Assembly: GCA_002689655.1 (NCBI GenBank)
Contig: NZHC01000088.1
Span: 11,540-60,167 of the forward strand
Source of the DNA: Rhodopirellula sp.
GTDB lineage: Bacteria; Planctomycetota; Planctomycetia; Pirellulales; Pirellulaceae
DNA: 48,628 nt
Reading direction: 5' to 3'
The notes below the pieces were generated by a model. The model worked only from the letters and a program-made list of their open reading frames with translations, searched no databases and was not told the origin of the DNA. Positions 9,196 through 19,320 of this stretch are shown here, piece by piece. Positions within the stretch are counted from its first letter, which is position 1. The number at the start of each line of letters is the position of its first letter. Both the position numbers and the translations under genes were made by a program.

Positions 9196-9400
9196 GCATA
9201 AAAATAAACAGCACAGTAAAAATGAAGCTGTCAGACTGCGCTGAATGATCGGTCAGGCGAAGGTTTGCTAGCAGGCAAGGTCAGTAGTCGTACCAGTGTG
9301 GAAGCGGGGCGTGTTCGGCAATGGCCAACGCTGCTCTGGTGGGACTCTGGTGGATGAGTTCGTGCTCGCTAATCTGGATGGAGCTATCCGTTTCGATCGC

Positions 9401-9640
9401 TCAGGTGACCACCAGAACGCAATTGTTCACTTGGCTCAGAACCCCAGCACGCCTGATCGCGGGTACCAGTTCTGCTTTCATTCCATCGGTGGGTAAGTTG
9501 CCCCTGACAACGATAGCCGAGTGCTCGATTGAAACCTCAATCAACGATGCATGCTGACCCAGCGTCGGATTAGCTTGGAGCACGGTGCGAATTTTTTCGA
9601 CAATGCGTCGATCGCGGGAATGACATTCTTGAGTCGTCAT
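9401..9640 (-). CDS. Small BON-like domain protein
   Basis: A 79-residue protein whose pattern fits a single BON domain: helix RRIVEKIRTVLQANP, strand IEVSIEHSAIVVRGNL, helix MKAELVPAIRRAG, strand VNNCVLVV. BON domains bind phospholipid or mediate envelope protein contacts. There is no signal peptide. The start is well supported: a GGAGAG Shine-Dalgarno sequence lies about 5 nt before the ATG on the reverse strand. It stands alone between the zinc-ribbon pair and the CehA gene. Planctomycetes have many short BON proteins of unknown role. The family call rests on pattern only. Confidence 0.65.
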   Translation of the reverse strand: MTTQECHSRDRRIVEKIRTVLQANPTLGQHASLIEVSIEHSAIVVRGNLPTDGMKAELVPAIRRAGVLSQVNNCVLVVT

Positions 9641-10000
9641 ATTTCTCTCCGGATCGATGCCATCACAAAGGCAGGGGGTTCAGACGGAAGACGATTAGAC
9701 TGGCCCGTGGTTTAGCCATGCACGCGGGCGGTGGCCACTGAAGGCATGATCAAAACGAACTGTACTGTTACTAGCTCACACTAATAGAAGATGATCGGGA
9801 AAAAAGTATTGTTTGCCACGAAAACAAAAGAAAAGTGGCTGCGGTTTTCCACGTTTATCGTCAGCGCTAACTGAATAGCTTTCTATATTCGCGCGGGACT
9901 GCTGCCTGGGTTCATCTGTGGGGGCATCCAGAATTGCGTGATCACGGTCGGTTTCAGGGCAAATGCGTGCCAAGGCTTGGCTGTTTGCAGGTGTTTTCGG
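9641..10000. other. 360-bp intergenic stretch, no recognisable gene
   Basis: Between the BON-like gene and the 3' end of the CehA-type gene. It contains a weak GCCAC/GTGGC inverted repeat around 9817-9839 with an A-rich loop. Nothing with coding or RNA-gene character was recognised. Confidence 0.4.
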
Positions 10001-12217
10001 TTATTCCTGCTGTTCTATCCTCGCTTGTCTGGCTTGACGCCATTGCCGCTCGAATTCCCGGCCACGTTTTCCGACTCCAGCAGAGATGACTTGCGATGGC
10101 TCGATTTCACTTTTTAGCAACAGTGCGAGGGCTTGGTTCACGACAGCTTGATCGTGTGTGTTCAACGATTTCGCTAACGCCTCAAGATCTGGTTTACCGG
10201 TTTTCTGATCGACGGGGGTTTGGGAAATTAAGGCCTTCGCATAGTCACGCGCTGAGCGGTATTCTCCATCCCCATTAGCATCCAGCCAGATTGGCCCAGT
10301 ACAGCTGAAGGTTTTGGATTCGAAAATAGCGGAGTCGGGCTGGTAGGGTTTCGCGGTAGGCCAGTGGGGTGAATTGATTCCGTCACCTGTGGCAACGGCG
10401 GTCAGCCATGCGTCATGGGGGAGTTCCTCAGTTGGGATGTTCCACTGAATGGTGGATGCGAATGGCTGCCTTGTTTTTGTTTTTGGATTCAGATCTACGC
10501 TGAACTTCGGAGTTCCGTTGAGGAATAATTGGAGTTTTCGGGGACGCGACCAATGCGGCGCTAAGACTTTGGCTGTGATAATCAGGGTGGTCTGTTCTGT
10601 TGAATCTGTGTTTTGCCTGATGCTCAGCGTGTCACCCGGTCCTTGTGAATTCGCCAGCTCCGTGCTGGAGCTGACCTGCAGTTGAACCAGCAAGCCATAG
10701 CTCACAATCACGCGACCATTCAGAAACGAGTCCAGAGCCGCTTCGGTATCGATCAAACCTGGGTTATGGTCGTCTGCTTGGATGTAGGTTCTACCCTGCC
10801 CAACGATATATCGTGAGACATCATGTGAATCACTGCAGCCAACTGGGGTGACGCGTAATCCGTGATTGATTAAGCCGCACCAGTCTCTGAATAACTCCAT
10901 CGGGTCTGTCTGGACTGCACCAGAGTTGATCAATTCCATCGCGTTGAAATTCTGCTGCCAGTCATCAAGGTTGTCACCAGTGAGGCTGAGGTGGTGTCGA
11001 GGTGAAAAGGGTCTGAAATTGGAGTGCAGGTCACGAGCGTGGTTCAGGATGGCAACACGTATGTTTGGGGTTGAGTAGATGTTGTCAAACAACTTGCCCC
11101 ATTCGAGTTCGTTATGATTCGGGGTATGCCCGTTGGCGAGTGCGGGGAATGCATTGAAATGCCCGCGTTTGGTCGTGACCTCGTTGCCGATCACGGATGT
11201 AAAGTAGGGAGTCACTCCCACTGTTTCGGCCATGGGCCGGTAGTCAATCTGTTGGTTGTGGTCGGTCGCGATTGGGAACTCGATGCCTTCACCAGCGAGA
11301 GTGGCCATGCGTTCTTCGATGGTGCAGTCACCATGCCCCGAGTGAGTCACCGTATGCACGTGTGTGTCACAGGCGATCCAGTTGTCAGTCGCCACCTGCT
11401 TTTCCAGAATCAGTGTGCGTTTGGCGGTCTCGCCTGCCGAAATGCGAAGCGATGTGGAGGGAGCTGAGTACTCAAGTCCTCGGCCCACTGTAATCTTGTA
11501 TTCACCAGACGCTACGGCGAGATCGGCTCGGCCATTTGCCGTGTAAATTACTCCCTCGCGAATCGCCAATCCGTTGCCGGATTTTGTACCGATTGGGACA
11601 AGGGTTCCCCGTCCATTGGTGACTGTGATTCTGCCGGGGACCGGGATGTGATCTTGATTCAGAATTTCGATTTGAAGCTTGGCCTCACTCCGTATCGTTG
11701 ATGGGGCCGATGCGTGGACAACGATGCGTCCGACACGGATATCATCTGAGGGAGAATTGTTTCTGCACGTAATGCTGAGTTGGTTCGTCCCTTGCTTGAG
11801 TGTTCCGCTTGGGATTAGGAAATCTGTTTCCAGTTCATTCTCGTCCCGTACTAATTGGCCGAGAGGTTTGCTGTTCAGGGTAACGGTCCACGATTCTTTG
11901 ACGTCTGATTGTGTGAGCGTGAGCGTGCCAAGGGGCTCCTGAGGCTCCTGAGGCTCCTGAGGCTCCTGAGGCTTGGCGTCGAATGTAAGAACCAGCTGCT
12001 CGGCTTCAGCCTGTTTTGGAAAGGAGGCCCACTCCTGTGATTCACCGTTGCGCAAATGGATTAACTTTGGCTCAACGGCGATGACTGAATGATCGCCGGC
12101 CATAGCTACTTCGCATTGGCCGGTAATCGACCACGCGATGGTGAAGCTGGCCACAATGGATAGTGTTCGCATACAGACTGCACCTAACTTCGTCGCTTTT
12201 GTATTCACTGTTTTCAT
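10001..12217 (-). CDS. CehA/McbA-type exported PHP-domain metallohydrolase
   Basis: A 738-residue protein with a signal peptide (about residues 10-40, ending AMA-G). A beta-rich N-terminal half resembles exported binding domains (about 45-270). The PHP domain starts with CDTHVHT (His286, His288) and continues with ATDHN (Asp319, His320), then NHARD and CSDSHD further on. This order matches the CehA/McbA group, named after carbaryl hydrolases, though most members have unknown substrates. A short in-frame repeat encodes PQEP units at 83-95. The ATG at 12217 has a GGAG Shine-Dalgarno sequence about 10 nt upstream. A C-terminal helical tail is charged and may be regulatory. Probably periplasmic; a hydrolase of phosphoesters or carbamates is inferred from family only. 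Confidence 0.82.
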   Translation of the reverse strand: MKTVNTKATKLGAVCMRTLSIVASFTIAWSITGQCEVAMAGDHSVIAVEPKLIHLRNGESQEWASFPKQAEAEQLVLTFDAKPQEPQEPQEPQEPLGTLTLTQSDVKESWTVTLNSKPLGQLVRDENELETDFLIPSGTLKQGTNQLSITCRNNSPSDDIRVGRIVVHASAPSTIRSEAKLQIEILNQDHIPVPGRITVTNGRGTLVPIGTKSGNGLAIREGVIYTANGRADLAVASGEYKITVGRGLEYSAPSTSLRISAGETAKRTLILEKQVATDNWIACDTHVHTVTHSGHGDCTIEERMATLAGEGIEFPIATDHNQQIDYRPMAETVGVTPYFTSVIGNEVTTKRGHFNAFPALANGHTPNHNELEWGKLFDNIYSTPNIRVAILNHARDLHSNFRPFSPRHHLSLTGDNLDDWQQNFNAMELINSGAVQTDPMELFRDWCGLINHGLRVTPVGCSDSHDVSRYIVGQGRTYIQADDHNPGLIDTEAALDSFLNGRVIVSYGLLVQLQVSSSTELANSQGPGDTLSIRQNTDSTEQTTLIITAKVLAPHWSRPRKLQLFLNGTPKFSVDLNPKTKTRQPFASTIQWNIPTEELPHDAWLTAVATGDGINSPHWPTAKPYQPDSAIFESKTFSCTGPIWLDANGDGEYRSARDYAKALISQTPVDQKTGKPDLEALAKSLNTHDQAVVNQALALLLKSEIEPSQVISAGVGKRGREFERQWRQARQARIEQQE
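11934..11969. repeat. Four tandem 9-bp units inside the CehA-type gene
   Basis: GGCTCCTGA is repeated four times without change, followed by a partial fifth copy. Each unit encodes Gln-Glu-Pro on the reverse strand. The length keeps the reading frame, so copy number can change without disrupting the protein. Confidence 0.9.
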
Positions 12218-12639
12218 TTTTGAACTCCAAGCTCTTCAGGGTCATGCCCGAGCAGTAAGCATGCGGGGGGCAGCAGGTCACGCAATAAGTGTGCGTTTGG
12301 GTGTGAACAGTGTACTTTGTAGGTCATCGTCATCCGCTGCCTTCTCGCTTTTGTTTGCGTCTAAGCTCAGAGTGACTGCATCAATGCTTAGCCGAAGGCG
12401 AGGCGGAGCATGAGACCGCGAGGGCCTAGGAAAATTGCATTGATGATGGCTGCGGCGGGAAGCTGGTTGAAGCGACTTCAAAGCAAAAAATGCGATTTCA
12501 ACGCATTTTGGTGCCGTGAACACCATTGAGATATACCAGACCCCATCAGGAAGCCATAAACTCTTCGCTGGTGGTCGGGAGTTTTTAACTGTTTCTTGTT
12601 TGGCGTTTTCCTGCTTCAAGGTGATCGAAGAGTTGAATC
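12218..12639. other. 422-bp divergent region upstream of the glycolate module
   Basis: Separates the CehA-type gene (leftward) from the dehydrogenase gene (rightward). It contains two long-range inverted repeats: CATCAATGC (12379-12387) with GCATTGATG (12437-12445), and AACTCTTCG (12559-12567) with CGAAGAGTT (12626-12634). No open frame with a recognisable product lies here. Confidence 0.5.
12559..12634 (+). promoter_or_regulatory. Inverted repeat overlapping the ribosome binding site of the dehydrogenase gene
   Basis: A perfect 9-bp pair (AACTCTTCG and CGAAGAGTT) is separated by 58 nt. The right arm contains the purine-rich AAGAG that is the best ribosome binding site for the ATG at 12640. 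Pairing would sequester that site. Seen directly; a regulatory role is inferred. Confidence 0.35.
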
Positions 12640-13620
12640 ATGTCTGATAAGCCCAAGATATTTCTGACACGCGAGCTTCCTCCTCAGACAATGGAGTTGT
12701 TACAGGATCAGTCCGTGTTGACCATGAATCATGAGGACCGCTATCTCACGAAGGCGGAAATCATGGACGGCATGCGGGGAGTTGACGGCCTGTTGTGTTT
12801 GTTGACGGATGCCATTGATGATGAAATTTTGGCCGCAAATCCTGTATTGAAGGTCGTGGCCAACTTCGCTGTTGGTTTCAATAACATTGACATTGAAGCT
12901 GCCACAGCACGGAAAATTCCGGTGACCAATACACCCGGAGTTCTGACGGAAACGACAGCCGATATGGCATTTGCACTTCTGTTGGATGCCGCACGAAGAG
13001 TAGCCGAGGGAGATCGTTTTGTCCGTACCAAGGCATGGCAAGGTTGGGGACCCTTGCAGTTCCTTGGTTCTGATGTCAGTCACGCGACGTTGGGGCTGGT
13101 TGGCTTGGGGCGGATCGGCAAGTCAATGATTCCCCGGGCGCAGGGGTTCAGTATGAAGGTGTTGTACTGGAATCGGACACGTTTGTCCCCCAGCGAGGAG
13201 GCTTCACTACAGGTGACTTACTGTGAATTGGATGAATTGTTGCAACAATCCGACTTTGTTTCCATCCATGTCGCGCAGAATGCAGAAACGCGGCATCTGC
13301 TGGGGCCTCGAGAGTTTTCCTTAATGAAACCAGAGGCTCTGCTGGTCAATACCGCACGAGGGCCGATCGTCGATGAGAAAGCGATGGTGACGGCATTGCA
13401 GTCAGGGCAAATTGCGGGTGCTGCGTTAGATGTTTACGAGCAGGAACCATTGTTAGAGCCTGAGTTGTATGAAATGGAAAACGTCGTGGTCGCTCCACAT
13501 CTTGGAAGTGGTACGATTGGCACTCGAACAAAAATGGGGAACATGGCAGCGGAGAATTGCCTTGCTGCCTGCCGTGGCCAACGTCCGCCGAACCTGGTGA
13601 ACCCGCAAGCTTATGATTGA
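12640..13620 (+). CDS. D-2-hydroxyacid dehydrogenase (glyoxylate/hydroxypyruvate reductase type)
   Basis: A 326-residue member of the D-isomer 2-hydroxyacid dehydrogenases. The Rossmann motif GLGRIG is at 155-160 and the catalytic trio is Arg240 (NTARGP), Glu269 (YEQEP) and His287 (APHLGS). The residue following the second beta strand is YWNRT, where the Arg would favour NADPH over NADH. Enzymes of this type reduce glyoxylate to glycolate or hydroxypyruvate to D-glycerate. The gene opens the glycolate module and its stop overlaps the permease start by 8 bp, so the two should be translated together. Together with the aminotransferase downstream, hydroxypyruvate reduction is a good guess; glyoxylate reductase or another 2-ketoacid is possible. 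Confidence 0.88.
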   Translation: MSDKPKIFLTRELPPQTMELLQDQSVLTMNHEDRYLTKAEIMDGMRGVDGLLCLLTDAIDDEILAANPVLKVVANFAVGFNNIDIEAATARKIPVTNTPGVLTETTADMAFALLLDAARRVAEGDRFVRTKAWQGWGPLQFLGSDVSHATLGLVGLGRIGKSMIPRAQGFSMKVLYWNRTRLSPSEEASLQVTYCELDELLQQSDFVSIHVAQNAETRHLLGPREFSLMKPEALLVNTARGPIVDEKAMVTALQSGQIAGAALDVYEQEPLLEPELYEMENVVVAPHLGSGTIGTRTKMGNMAAENCLAACRGQRPPNLVNPQAYD

Positions 13621-15301
13621 CTCTTTTGCTCCGCTGATTTCACTTGCACCCATCATTGCCGTTGCGGTTTTTCTGGTCGCATTGCGGTGGCCTGCAGCTA
13701 GAGCGATGCCATTGGCGTATTTGACCGCAGTCGTGGTCGCTCTGTTTTTTTGGAAATTGAGTGCTTTGCAGGTGTTCGCCGCTTCCCTGAAAGGATTGGT
13801 GATCACGTGTACGTTGCTCTACATCATTTTCGGGGCGATTCTGCTGCTGAACATGTTGTCCGAAAGCGGTGGGCTGTCTGTCATCCGGCAAGGTTTCACG
13901 AATATCACACCGGATCGGCGTGTTCAGGTCATCATCGTCGCGTGGTTGTTTGGCTCGTTCATTGAAGGCTCTGCGGGCTTTGGTACTCCTGCGGCTGTTT
14001 GTGTGCCGCTACTGGTTGCGTTAGGGTTCCCCGCCAAATCTGCAGTCATTTCTGGCATGTTGATCCAGTGCACCCCCGTCTCTTTTGGGGCGGTGGGTAC
14101 ACCGATCCTGATTGGTGTGGGAACGGGGCTCAGCGATCAGCAGGAGGTTGTCCAGTACGCATCGGAACTGGGTTTGAACAGTTGGCAGGAACTGCTGCCA
14201 ATGATTGGACTGCGGGTGGCTGCTTTGCACGCTGTCGCGGGCACAATGATTCCGCTGTTGGTCGTAGCAATCATGACCCGGTTCTTTGGCAAGGAACGCC
14301 GTTTCGCAGATGGCTTGCAAATTTGGAAGTTCGCGATTTTTGCATCGCTGTCAATGACCATCCCCTATGTTGCCATCGCTGCCACACTCGGGCCAGAGTT
14401 CCCCTCGCTGTTAGGATCGTTAGTAGGGTTGGCGATTGTTGTTCCCGCTGCAAAAAAAGGTTTTTTACTGCCTGGCGGCAGTCCCTGGGATTTTGAGGCC
14501 AAGAGTGCCTGGGATGCATCGTGGAATGGAACAATCACGGTCGATCTGACTGAAGCGCCGCCAACATTGTCATTGTGGAAGGCATGGTTTCCCTATCTTG
14601 TGATTGCGGCGTTGCTGGTCGCGACGCGACTGCCAATCTTGCAACTTGGGCCGCTGATTAAGGCGGTCGCTGTGCCCTGGGATAATTCGTTGACACAGAA
14701 CCTGTTCGGGACTCCTGTCACGATCAAGCCTGTTCAGTTTTTGTATCTGCCAGGTAGTGTCTTTTTGATTGCATCTCTGGTGACCGCTGTTCTGCATCGG
14801 ATGAGTAGAGCGTCTGTGGGACGCGCCGTGAAACGGTCTGCCAGAATGTTGGTGTCTGCATCGGTTGCCTTGTTATTTGCTGTTCCCATGGTGCAAGTGT
14901 TTTTGAATAGTGAGCAGGGGGCCGTCGGGTTGGACAGCATGCCCACCGTACTTGCCGAGGGAGTGGCATCGCTTGCTGGCCAAGCATGGCCAGCCTTTTC
15001 TGCAATGATCGGCGGACTGGGAGCGTTTGTTGCAGGCAGCAATACTATCAGCAACATGACATTTTCTTTTTTTCAATTCGGAGTGGCTGAACGAATTGGT
15101 GCCAATCCAATCTGGGTGGTTGCTCTGCAGGCTGTTGGGGGAGCAGCCGGGAACGTGATTTGTGTCCACAATGTGGTCTCGGCTTGTGCCGTGGTGGGAT
15201 TGGTCGGACGCGAGGGCGACGTGATACGGATAACAGGCTTTGTGTTTCTGTATTACATTCTTGTGGCGGGGATATTGGGAATGTGCCTGGCATGGACCTG
15301 A
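13613..15301 (+). CDS. LctP/GlcA-family lactate or glycolate permease
   Basis: A 562-residue membrane protein with about 12-14 hydrophobic segments. It matches the lactate permease family (TC 2.A.14), with [14 protein letters not shown] (residues about 105-120), [13 protein letters not shown], and the late [14 protein letters not shown] and [19 protein letters not shown]. In E. coli the two family members are LldP and GlcA, both of which carry lactate and glycolate. The start overlaps the dehydrogenase stop (ATGATTGA), suggesting translational coupling. Its place beside glcDEF makes glycolate the favoured substrate here, but L- or D-lactate cannot be excluded. The length agrees with the family (about 550-560). 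Confidence 0.9.
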   Translation: MIDSFAPLISLAPIIAVAVFLVALRWPAARAMPLAYLTAVVVALFFWKLSALQVFAASLKGLVITCTLLYIIFGAILLLNMLSESGGLSVIRQGFTNITPDRRVQVIIVAWLFGSFIEGSAGFGTPAAVCVPLLVALGFPAKSAVISGMLIQCTPVSFGAVGTPILIGVGTGLSDQQEVVQYASELGLNSWQELLPMIGLRVAALHAVAGTMIPLLVVAIMTRFFGKERRFADGLQIWKFAIFASLSMTIPYVAIAATLGPEFPSLLGSLVGLAIVVPAAKKGFLLPGGSPWDFEAKSAWDASWNGTITVDLTEAPPTLSLWKAWFPYLVIAALLVATRLPILQLGPLIKAVAVPWDNSLTQNLFGTPVTIKPVQFLYLPGSVFLIASLVTAVLHRMSRASVGRAVKRSARMLVSASVALLFAVPMVQVFLNSEQGAVGLDSMPTVLAEGVASLAGQAWPAFSAMIGGLGAFVAGSNTISNMTFSFFQFGVAERIGANPIWVVALQAVGGAAGNVICVHNVVSACAVVGLVGREGDVIRITGFVFLYYILVAGILGMCLAWT

Positions 15302-15395
15302 CTGTTGGGGCCTGCCGCGGTGTTGGTTACCCTGTTTGCTTCTGAAAAACGAATACGATTACGCTTAAGATCATATAACTCGAGACAACGAATTC

Positions 15396-16511
15396 ATGAC
15401 CATTGTCGAAACGCTGAATCCCCGTGAACGCTTATTGATGGGCCCCGGTCCGAGCACGGTGCCCCAAAGAATTCTTCGTGCCATGAGCGCGTCGACACTC
15501 GGGCATCTCGATCCGCAGTACATCGGATACATGGACGAGACCTGTCAGATGTTGCGAGATGTGTTTCAGACGGACAATGCACTGACCTTTCCGGTCTCAG
15601 GAACCGGAATGGCCGGGATGGAAACGATAATTGTCAATCTGGTTGAGCCAGGTGATGAGGTGATCGTCTGCATCAACGGAGTCTTCGGTGGTCGAATGAA
15701 AGACAACATGGAGCGTGCGGGGGCAACCGTTCACACGTTAGAAGTCCCTTGGGGTGAAACCTTTAGTCAGCAGGCCATCGCTGATGTGATTGCGAAGCAT
15801 CCGACAGCGAAGTTGCTCGGAATCGTGCATGCAGAGACATCGACCGGGGCGTTGCAAGACCTCTCAGGAATCGGAGCACTTGTTCACGACGCCGGAATGC
15901 TGTTGGCCGTCGATACGGTGACTTCTCTGGGGGGACACGAGGTGAAAGTCGACGCCTGGGGTATCGATGCAATCTACTCCGGGACTCAGAAGTGTTTGTC
16001 CTGTCCGCCGGGATTGTCACCTGTCTCATTCTCCTCACGGGCAATCGAGAAAATGGATGCGAGGCAGACGAAGGTCCAGAGTTGGTATCTGGATGTTTCC
16101 ATGCTCAAAAATTATTATAGTGGCGGTGGTGGGCGTGCCTATCACCACACTGCCCCCATTAACATGGTTTACGCTTTGCGTGAGGCGCTTGCGATCGTTC
16201 TGGAAGAAGGTTTGGAAACGAGGATTGCAAGGCATCGCGAAATGCACCTGTTGCTGCGGGAAGGCCTCGAGAGTTTGGGGTTGAAGTACATTCCCAGTGA
16301 GTCGCTCTGCACACTCAATTGCGTGTCGGTTCCAGAAGGTATCGATGAGGCGGCAATTCGCAGTCGTTTGTTAAATGAGTACGATATCGAAATCGGTGGT
16401 GGACTCGGCGTGTTTGCTGGCAAGGCTTGGCGAATCGGCTTGATGGGGCACAATGCGAATCGACGGAGCGTGGGTGCCCTGTTGGCAGCTTTGGAAGATT
16501 GCTTGAATTAG
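15396..16511 (+). CDS. Alanine/serine-glyoxylate aminotransferase (class V)
   Basis: A 371-residue PLP-dependent class V aminotransferase. The family N-terminus [14 protein letters not shown], the substrate loop [13 protein letters not shown], the PLP-binding Asp173 (AVDTVTS) and the Schiff-base Lys199 ([12 protein letters not shown]) are all visible. These enzymes convert glyoxylate to glycine using alanine or serine as the amino donor, releasing pyruvate or hydroxypyruvate. Glyoxylate would come from GlcDEF. Hydroxypyruvate, if serine is the donor, would feed the dehydrogenase at 12640. There is a TATAAC-like -10 at 15374-15379 but no clear -35, and no Shine-Dalgarno sequence before the ATG. 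A 16-bp tandem repeat begins inside its last codons. Confidence 0.92.
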   Translation: MTIVETLNPRERLLMGPGPSTVPQRILRAMSASTLGHLDPQYIGYMDETCQMLRDVFQTDNALTFPVSGTGMAGMETIIVNLVEPGDEVIVCINGVFGGRMKDNMERAGATVHTLEVPWGETFSQQAIADVIAKHPTAKLLGIVHAETSTGALQDLSGIGALVHDAGMLLAVDTVTSLGGHEVKVDAWGIDAIYSGTQKCLSCPPGLSPVSFSSRAIEKMDARQTKVQSWYLDVSMLKNYYSGGGGRAYHHTAPINMVYALREALAIVLEEGLETRIARHREMHLLLREGLESLGLKYIPSESLCTLNCVSVPEGIDEAAIRSRLLNEYDIEIGGGLGVFAGKAWRIGLMGHNANRRSVGALLAALEDCLN

Positions 16512-16561
16512 GTATTGCTTGAATTGGGTATTGCTTGAATTGGGTATTGCTTGGGTTCGGT
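16498..16561. repeat. Four 16-bp tandem repeats spanning the aminotransferase stop codon
   Basis: Units of ATTGCTTGAATTRGGT start at 16498, 16514, 16530 and 16546. The second and third are identical, the first differs by one base and the last has diverged. The first unit encodes the last residues and the stop codon of the aminotransferase gene, so the array looks like duplication of the gene end. Confidence 0.9.
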
Positions 16562-16594
16562 TCTGAGCAAGAACCAACGGTGTAAAAACCTATT

Positions 16595-16665
16595 CGTCCG
16601 TCGCTGGCCAGATTCTTACCCGTGTGGTGTGTGGTTTGAAGACGGACGGGTTAACAGGCAAGAAT
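16595..16665 (+). promoter_or_regulatory. Possible structured leader upstream of glcD with competing stems
   Basis: Stem A pairs CGTCCGTC (16595-16602) with GACGGACG (16641-16648). Stem B pairs ACCCGT (16618-16623) with ACGGGT (16646-16651), extended by ATTCTT (16612-16617) with AAGAAT (16660-16665). The right arms share bases 16646-16648, so A and B exclude each other. This is the layout of an attenuator or switch, but no ligand-binding class was recognised. Confidence 0.35.
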
Positions 16666-16733
16666 GGTTTTAAAGCTGTCAAATGATCAGGTATCTTGAT
16701 GAGGCTTGAGTCGTGTTGGTAGGGGCGGTTTGG

Positions 16734-16761
16734 TTGCAGCGTTTTCATAACATTGGATAAA
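16734..16761 (+). promoter_or_regulatory. Weak candidate promoter before glcD
   Basis: TTGCAG (16734-16739) and GATAAA (16756-16761) are 16 nt apart and 16 nt before the ATG of glcD. The match to sigma70 consensus is partial. If real, transcripts from it would skip the upstream stem structures. Confidence 0.25.
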
Positions 16762-16777
16762 ACTCTAATCAGGATCG

Positions 16778-18220
16778 ATGGTGACTTCACTCGAGGGACT
16801 GGCATCAATATTTCCGCCATCGCGATTTGTCCGTGATGCGGCAAATCAGGCGGCTTTTGAATCAGATGGTTTGACGGCGTTTCGGGCGAAGCCCCGCGCT
16901 GTCGTGATTCCGGAGAATGCCGAGGAAGTGATTGCCGCGGTTCGTTGGTGTCACGAAAATTCGGTTCCGTTCGTTGCACGCGGTAGTGGCACCAGTCTGT
17001 CGGGAGGGTCGTTGCCTGTTGCTGACGGGATTGTGATCGCGTTGAATCGGATGAATCGGATCCTCGAGATTGATCCCGACGAACGCATCGCTGTTGTTGA
17101 ACCCGGCGTGGTCAATCAGCATGTTTCTGATGCAACCGCAAAGCATGGTCTGTATTACGCTCCTGATCCTTCGAGCCAAAGCGTCTGTACCATTGGTGGC
17201 AACGTAGCATTCAATTCCGGTGGGGCCCATTGTCTTAAATACGGCATGACTTCCAATCATGTGATTGGTTGTAAGGCTGTTCTGGCAACAGGCGAGGTCG
17301 TGACCATGGGGGGACGCAGTGTTGAGTCTGTGGGGCCCGACTATACGGGGCTGTTCTGTGGCAGTGAGGGGCTGTTTGGCATCGGGCTTGAAATCACGTT
17401 GCGTTTATTGCCGAAGCCAGAAAAATTTCACACGGTGTTGGTTGGATACCATTCGTTGCAGGCTGCAGGAGATGCGGTGTCGGCGGTGATCGATTCGGGG
17501 TTGCTTCCAGGAGCCCTTGAAATCATGGATGCTTTGGCGATTGAAGCTGCTGAAGCGGCCGTGGCTTGCGGTTACCCGCCGGGTGCTGCGGCTGTCTTGA
17601 TCGTCGAGTTAGAGGGGCCTGCTGAGAAAATTGAACATGAACGCAAGGAGCTGGATGCCGTTCTGGCAAAAACGGGGTATTTTGCAGAGCGAGTCGCGGT
17701 TGATGAAGCTGATCGCCTCTCCATCTGGCGGGGGCGGAAGTCGGCCTTTTCTGCTGTGGGGCGTTTAAGTCCCGACTTTCTTGTTCAGGATGGGGTGGTG
17801 CCACGCAAACGACTCGGGGAGGCATTGGTTCGAATTGAGCAGCTTTCACGGGAATCAGGCATTCGTGTTGCGAATGTTTTTCATGCGGGTGACGGAAATC
17901 TGCATCCTCTGATCATGTTCGATGGCAAACAGGACGGAGCACTTGAGGAGGCGGAGGAACTGGCGGCAAAACTACTGCGATTGTGCATCGAAATGGGGGG
18001 CTCCATCACCGGTGAGCATGGGGTGGGGGTTGAGAAGCGAGATTTTCTGCCGGAGATGTTTGATGCGAGTACGATGGAAATGATGGAGCGTTTACGGTTG
18101 GCGTTTGACCCCCGTCTGGTTGCAAATCCAGGGAAAATGTTCCCGGGAAACGAGGCACCCACTTTGACTCAGAGCGGTTTGCATCCTCTCGAGAAAGCGG
18201 GGGTGATCAGCCGTGAATGA
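16778..18220 (+). CDS. glcD: Glycolate oxidase FAD-binding subunit GlcD
   Basis: A 480-residue FAD-linked oxidase of the PCMH/VAO type. The FAD pyrophosphate loop [12 protein letters not shown] lies at 68-79, [17 protein letters not shown] at about 139-155, and the C-terminal catalytic motifs HAGDGN (368-373) and GEHGVG (411-416) are intact. GlcD oxidises glycolate to glyoxylate, passing electrons to GlcE and GlcF and then to the membrane quinone pool. D-lactate dehydrogenases share the same fold, so the glycolate assignment rests on the adjacent E and F subunits and on the aminotransferase. ATG 16778 has AGGA just upstream. The stop overlaps the glcE start by 8 bp. Confidence 0.93.
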   Translation: MVTSLEGLASIFPPSRFVRDAANQAAFESDGLTAFRAKPRAVVIPENAEEVIAAVRWCHENSVPFVARGSGTSLSGGSLPVADGIVIALNRMNRILEIDPDERIAVVEPGVVNQHVSDATAKHGLYYAPDPSSQSVCTIGGNVAFNSGGAHCLKYGMTSNHVIGCKAVLATGEVVTMGGRSVESVGPDYTGLFCGSEGLFGIGLEITLRLLPKPEKFHTVLVGYHSLQAAGDAVSAVIDSGLLPGALEIMDALAIEAAEAAVACGYPPGAAAVLIVELEGPAEKIEHERKELDAVLAKTGYFAERVAVDEADRLSIWRGRKSAFSAVGRLSPDFLVQDGVVPRKRLGEALVRIEQLSRESGIRVANVFHAGDGNLHPLIMFDGKQDGALEEAEELAAKLLRLCIEMGGSITGEHGVGVEKRDFLPEMFDASTMEMMERLRLAFDPRLVANPGKMFPGNEAPTLTQSGLHPLEKAGVISRE

Positions 18221-19310
18221 ACCAATCGCAAGCCCACAAACATTCGATGAACTGCGAACCATCATGAAGTCCGAGGCGTCGGTTTTGCCCGTTGGAAATC
18301 GGACCAAGCAGCCGTTGGCAATCGACCCGCAGGCGAGCGTGATTTCAGTTCGAGAAATGAAGGGAATTCTCGAGTACGAGCCATCTGAATTTACCTTCAC
18401 TGCTTACGCTGGCACCACCATCAGGGAAGTCAATCAAGCATTGCGGCAGCGGCAACAATATCTGCCATTCGATCCCATGCTTGTTGACGCTGGTGCGACT
18501 CTTGGAGGATCTGTCGGGGCCGGTTTGTCGGGGCCCGGACGATTTCGTTACGGAGGGTTGCGTGATTTTATACTTGGTGTGAAATTTCTCAGTGGGGATG
18601 GTGAGGTGATCAATTCTGGCGGCAAAGTTGTCAAGAATGCAGCTGGCTTTGACATTCCCAAATTGTTGACAGGCAGCATGGGGCGACTGGGCGTGATGGT
18701 TGAAATCACCTTCAAGGTGTTCCCGATGCCCGGGTGCAGCCAAACCCTCGCGGTGGCGTGTGATTCTCTTGAGACTGCAATGCAGCGAATGTCGGTTGCT
18801 GCGTCGTCGTCATGGGAGCTTGACGCAATTGACTATCGCCCCGCAGCGAAGTCGATTTTTTTACGCGTGGCAGGCCCAGAGAATGTTAATCAGATTCTTG
18901 TCAACAAGATCATTGATCTTTGGGGTGCTGATGTGACTGAATTATCCAACGGGGCAGGGTTGTGGCAGTCGGTGACCGAACTCCAATGGGCACAGGAGTC
19001 TCGGCCACTGGCGATCAAGGTTCCGATTCATCGCTCAGGCATGGGGCCACTCGTTGACTTGGCGAGCCAGCGAACTGGGGCTGATTTGCATTTCAGCGCC
19101 GCGGGGGCTGTGGCTTGGCTGTTGTGCGAGTCACAGGAAGATGTGGACCATTTGGATCGAGTCCTGGTGGAGAACGAAGTCGCTGGTTTGGTGATCCGTG
19201 GGGCTCCTGCGCGACCCCACCTAGGTCGCTGGGTACGGACCGAGATTTCTTTGGCAGTAAAGCAGGCCATGGATCCCATTTCAAAGTTTCCTCGTCTCTT
19301 TCATTGTTAA
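18213..19310 (+). CDS. glcE: Glycolate oxidase subunit GlcE (FAD-binding)
   Basis: A 365-residue shorter FAD-binding subunit. The FAD domain shows [45 protein letters not shown] and [16 protein letters not shown], all typical of GlcE. The C-terminal substrate-domain motifs of GlcD are missing, as expected for GlcE. It starts with GTG inside the end of glcD (GTGAATGA) and ends 10 bp before glcF, so the three subunits should be made in step. GlcE pairs with GlcD in the glycolate oxidase complex. The first positions of the protein are divergent, as is common in this subunit. Confidence 0.92.
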   Translation: MNEPIASPQTFDELRTIMKSEASVLPVGNRTKQPLAIDPQASVISVREMKGILEYEPSEFTFTAYAGTTIREVNQALRQRQQYLPFDPMLVDAGATLGGSVGAGLSGPGRFRYGGLRDFILGVKFLSGDGEVINSGGKVVKNAAGFDIPKLLTGSMGRLGVMVEITFKVFPMPGCSQTLAVACDSLETAMQRMSVAASSSWELDAIDYRPAAKSIFLRVAGPENVNQILVNKIIDLWGADVTELSNGAGLWQSVTELQWAQESRPLAIKVPIHRSGMGPLVDLASQRTGADLHFSAAGAVAWLLCESQEDVDHLDRVLVENEVAGLVIRGAPARPHLGRWVRTEISLAVKQAMDPISKFPRLFHC

Positions 19311-19320
19311 AGTTAGTTGC

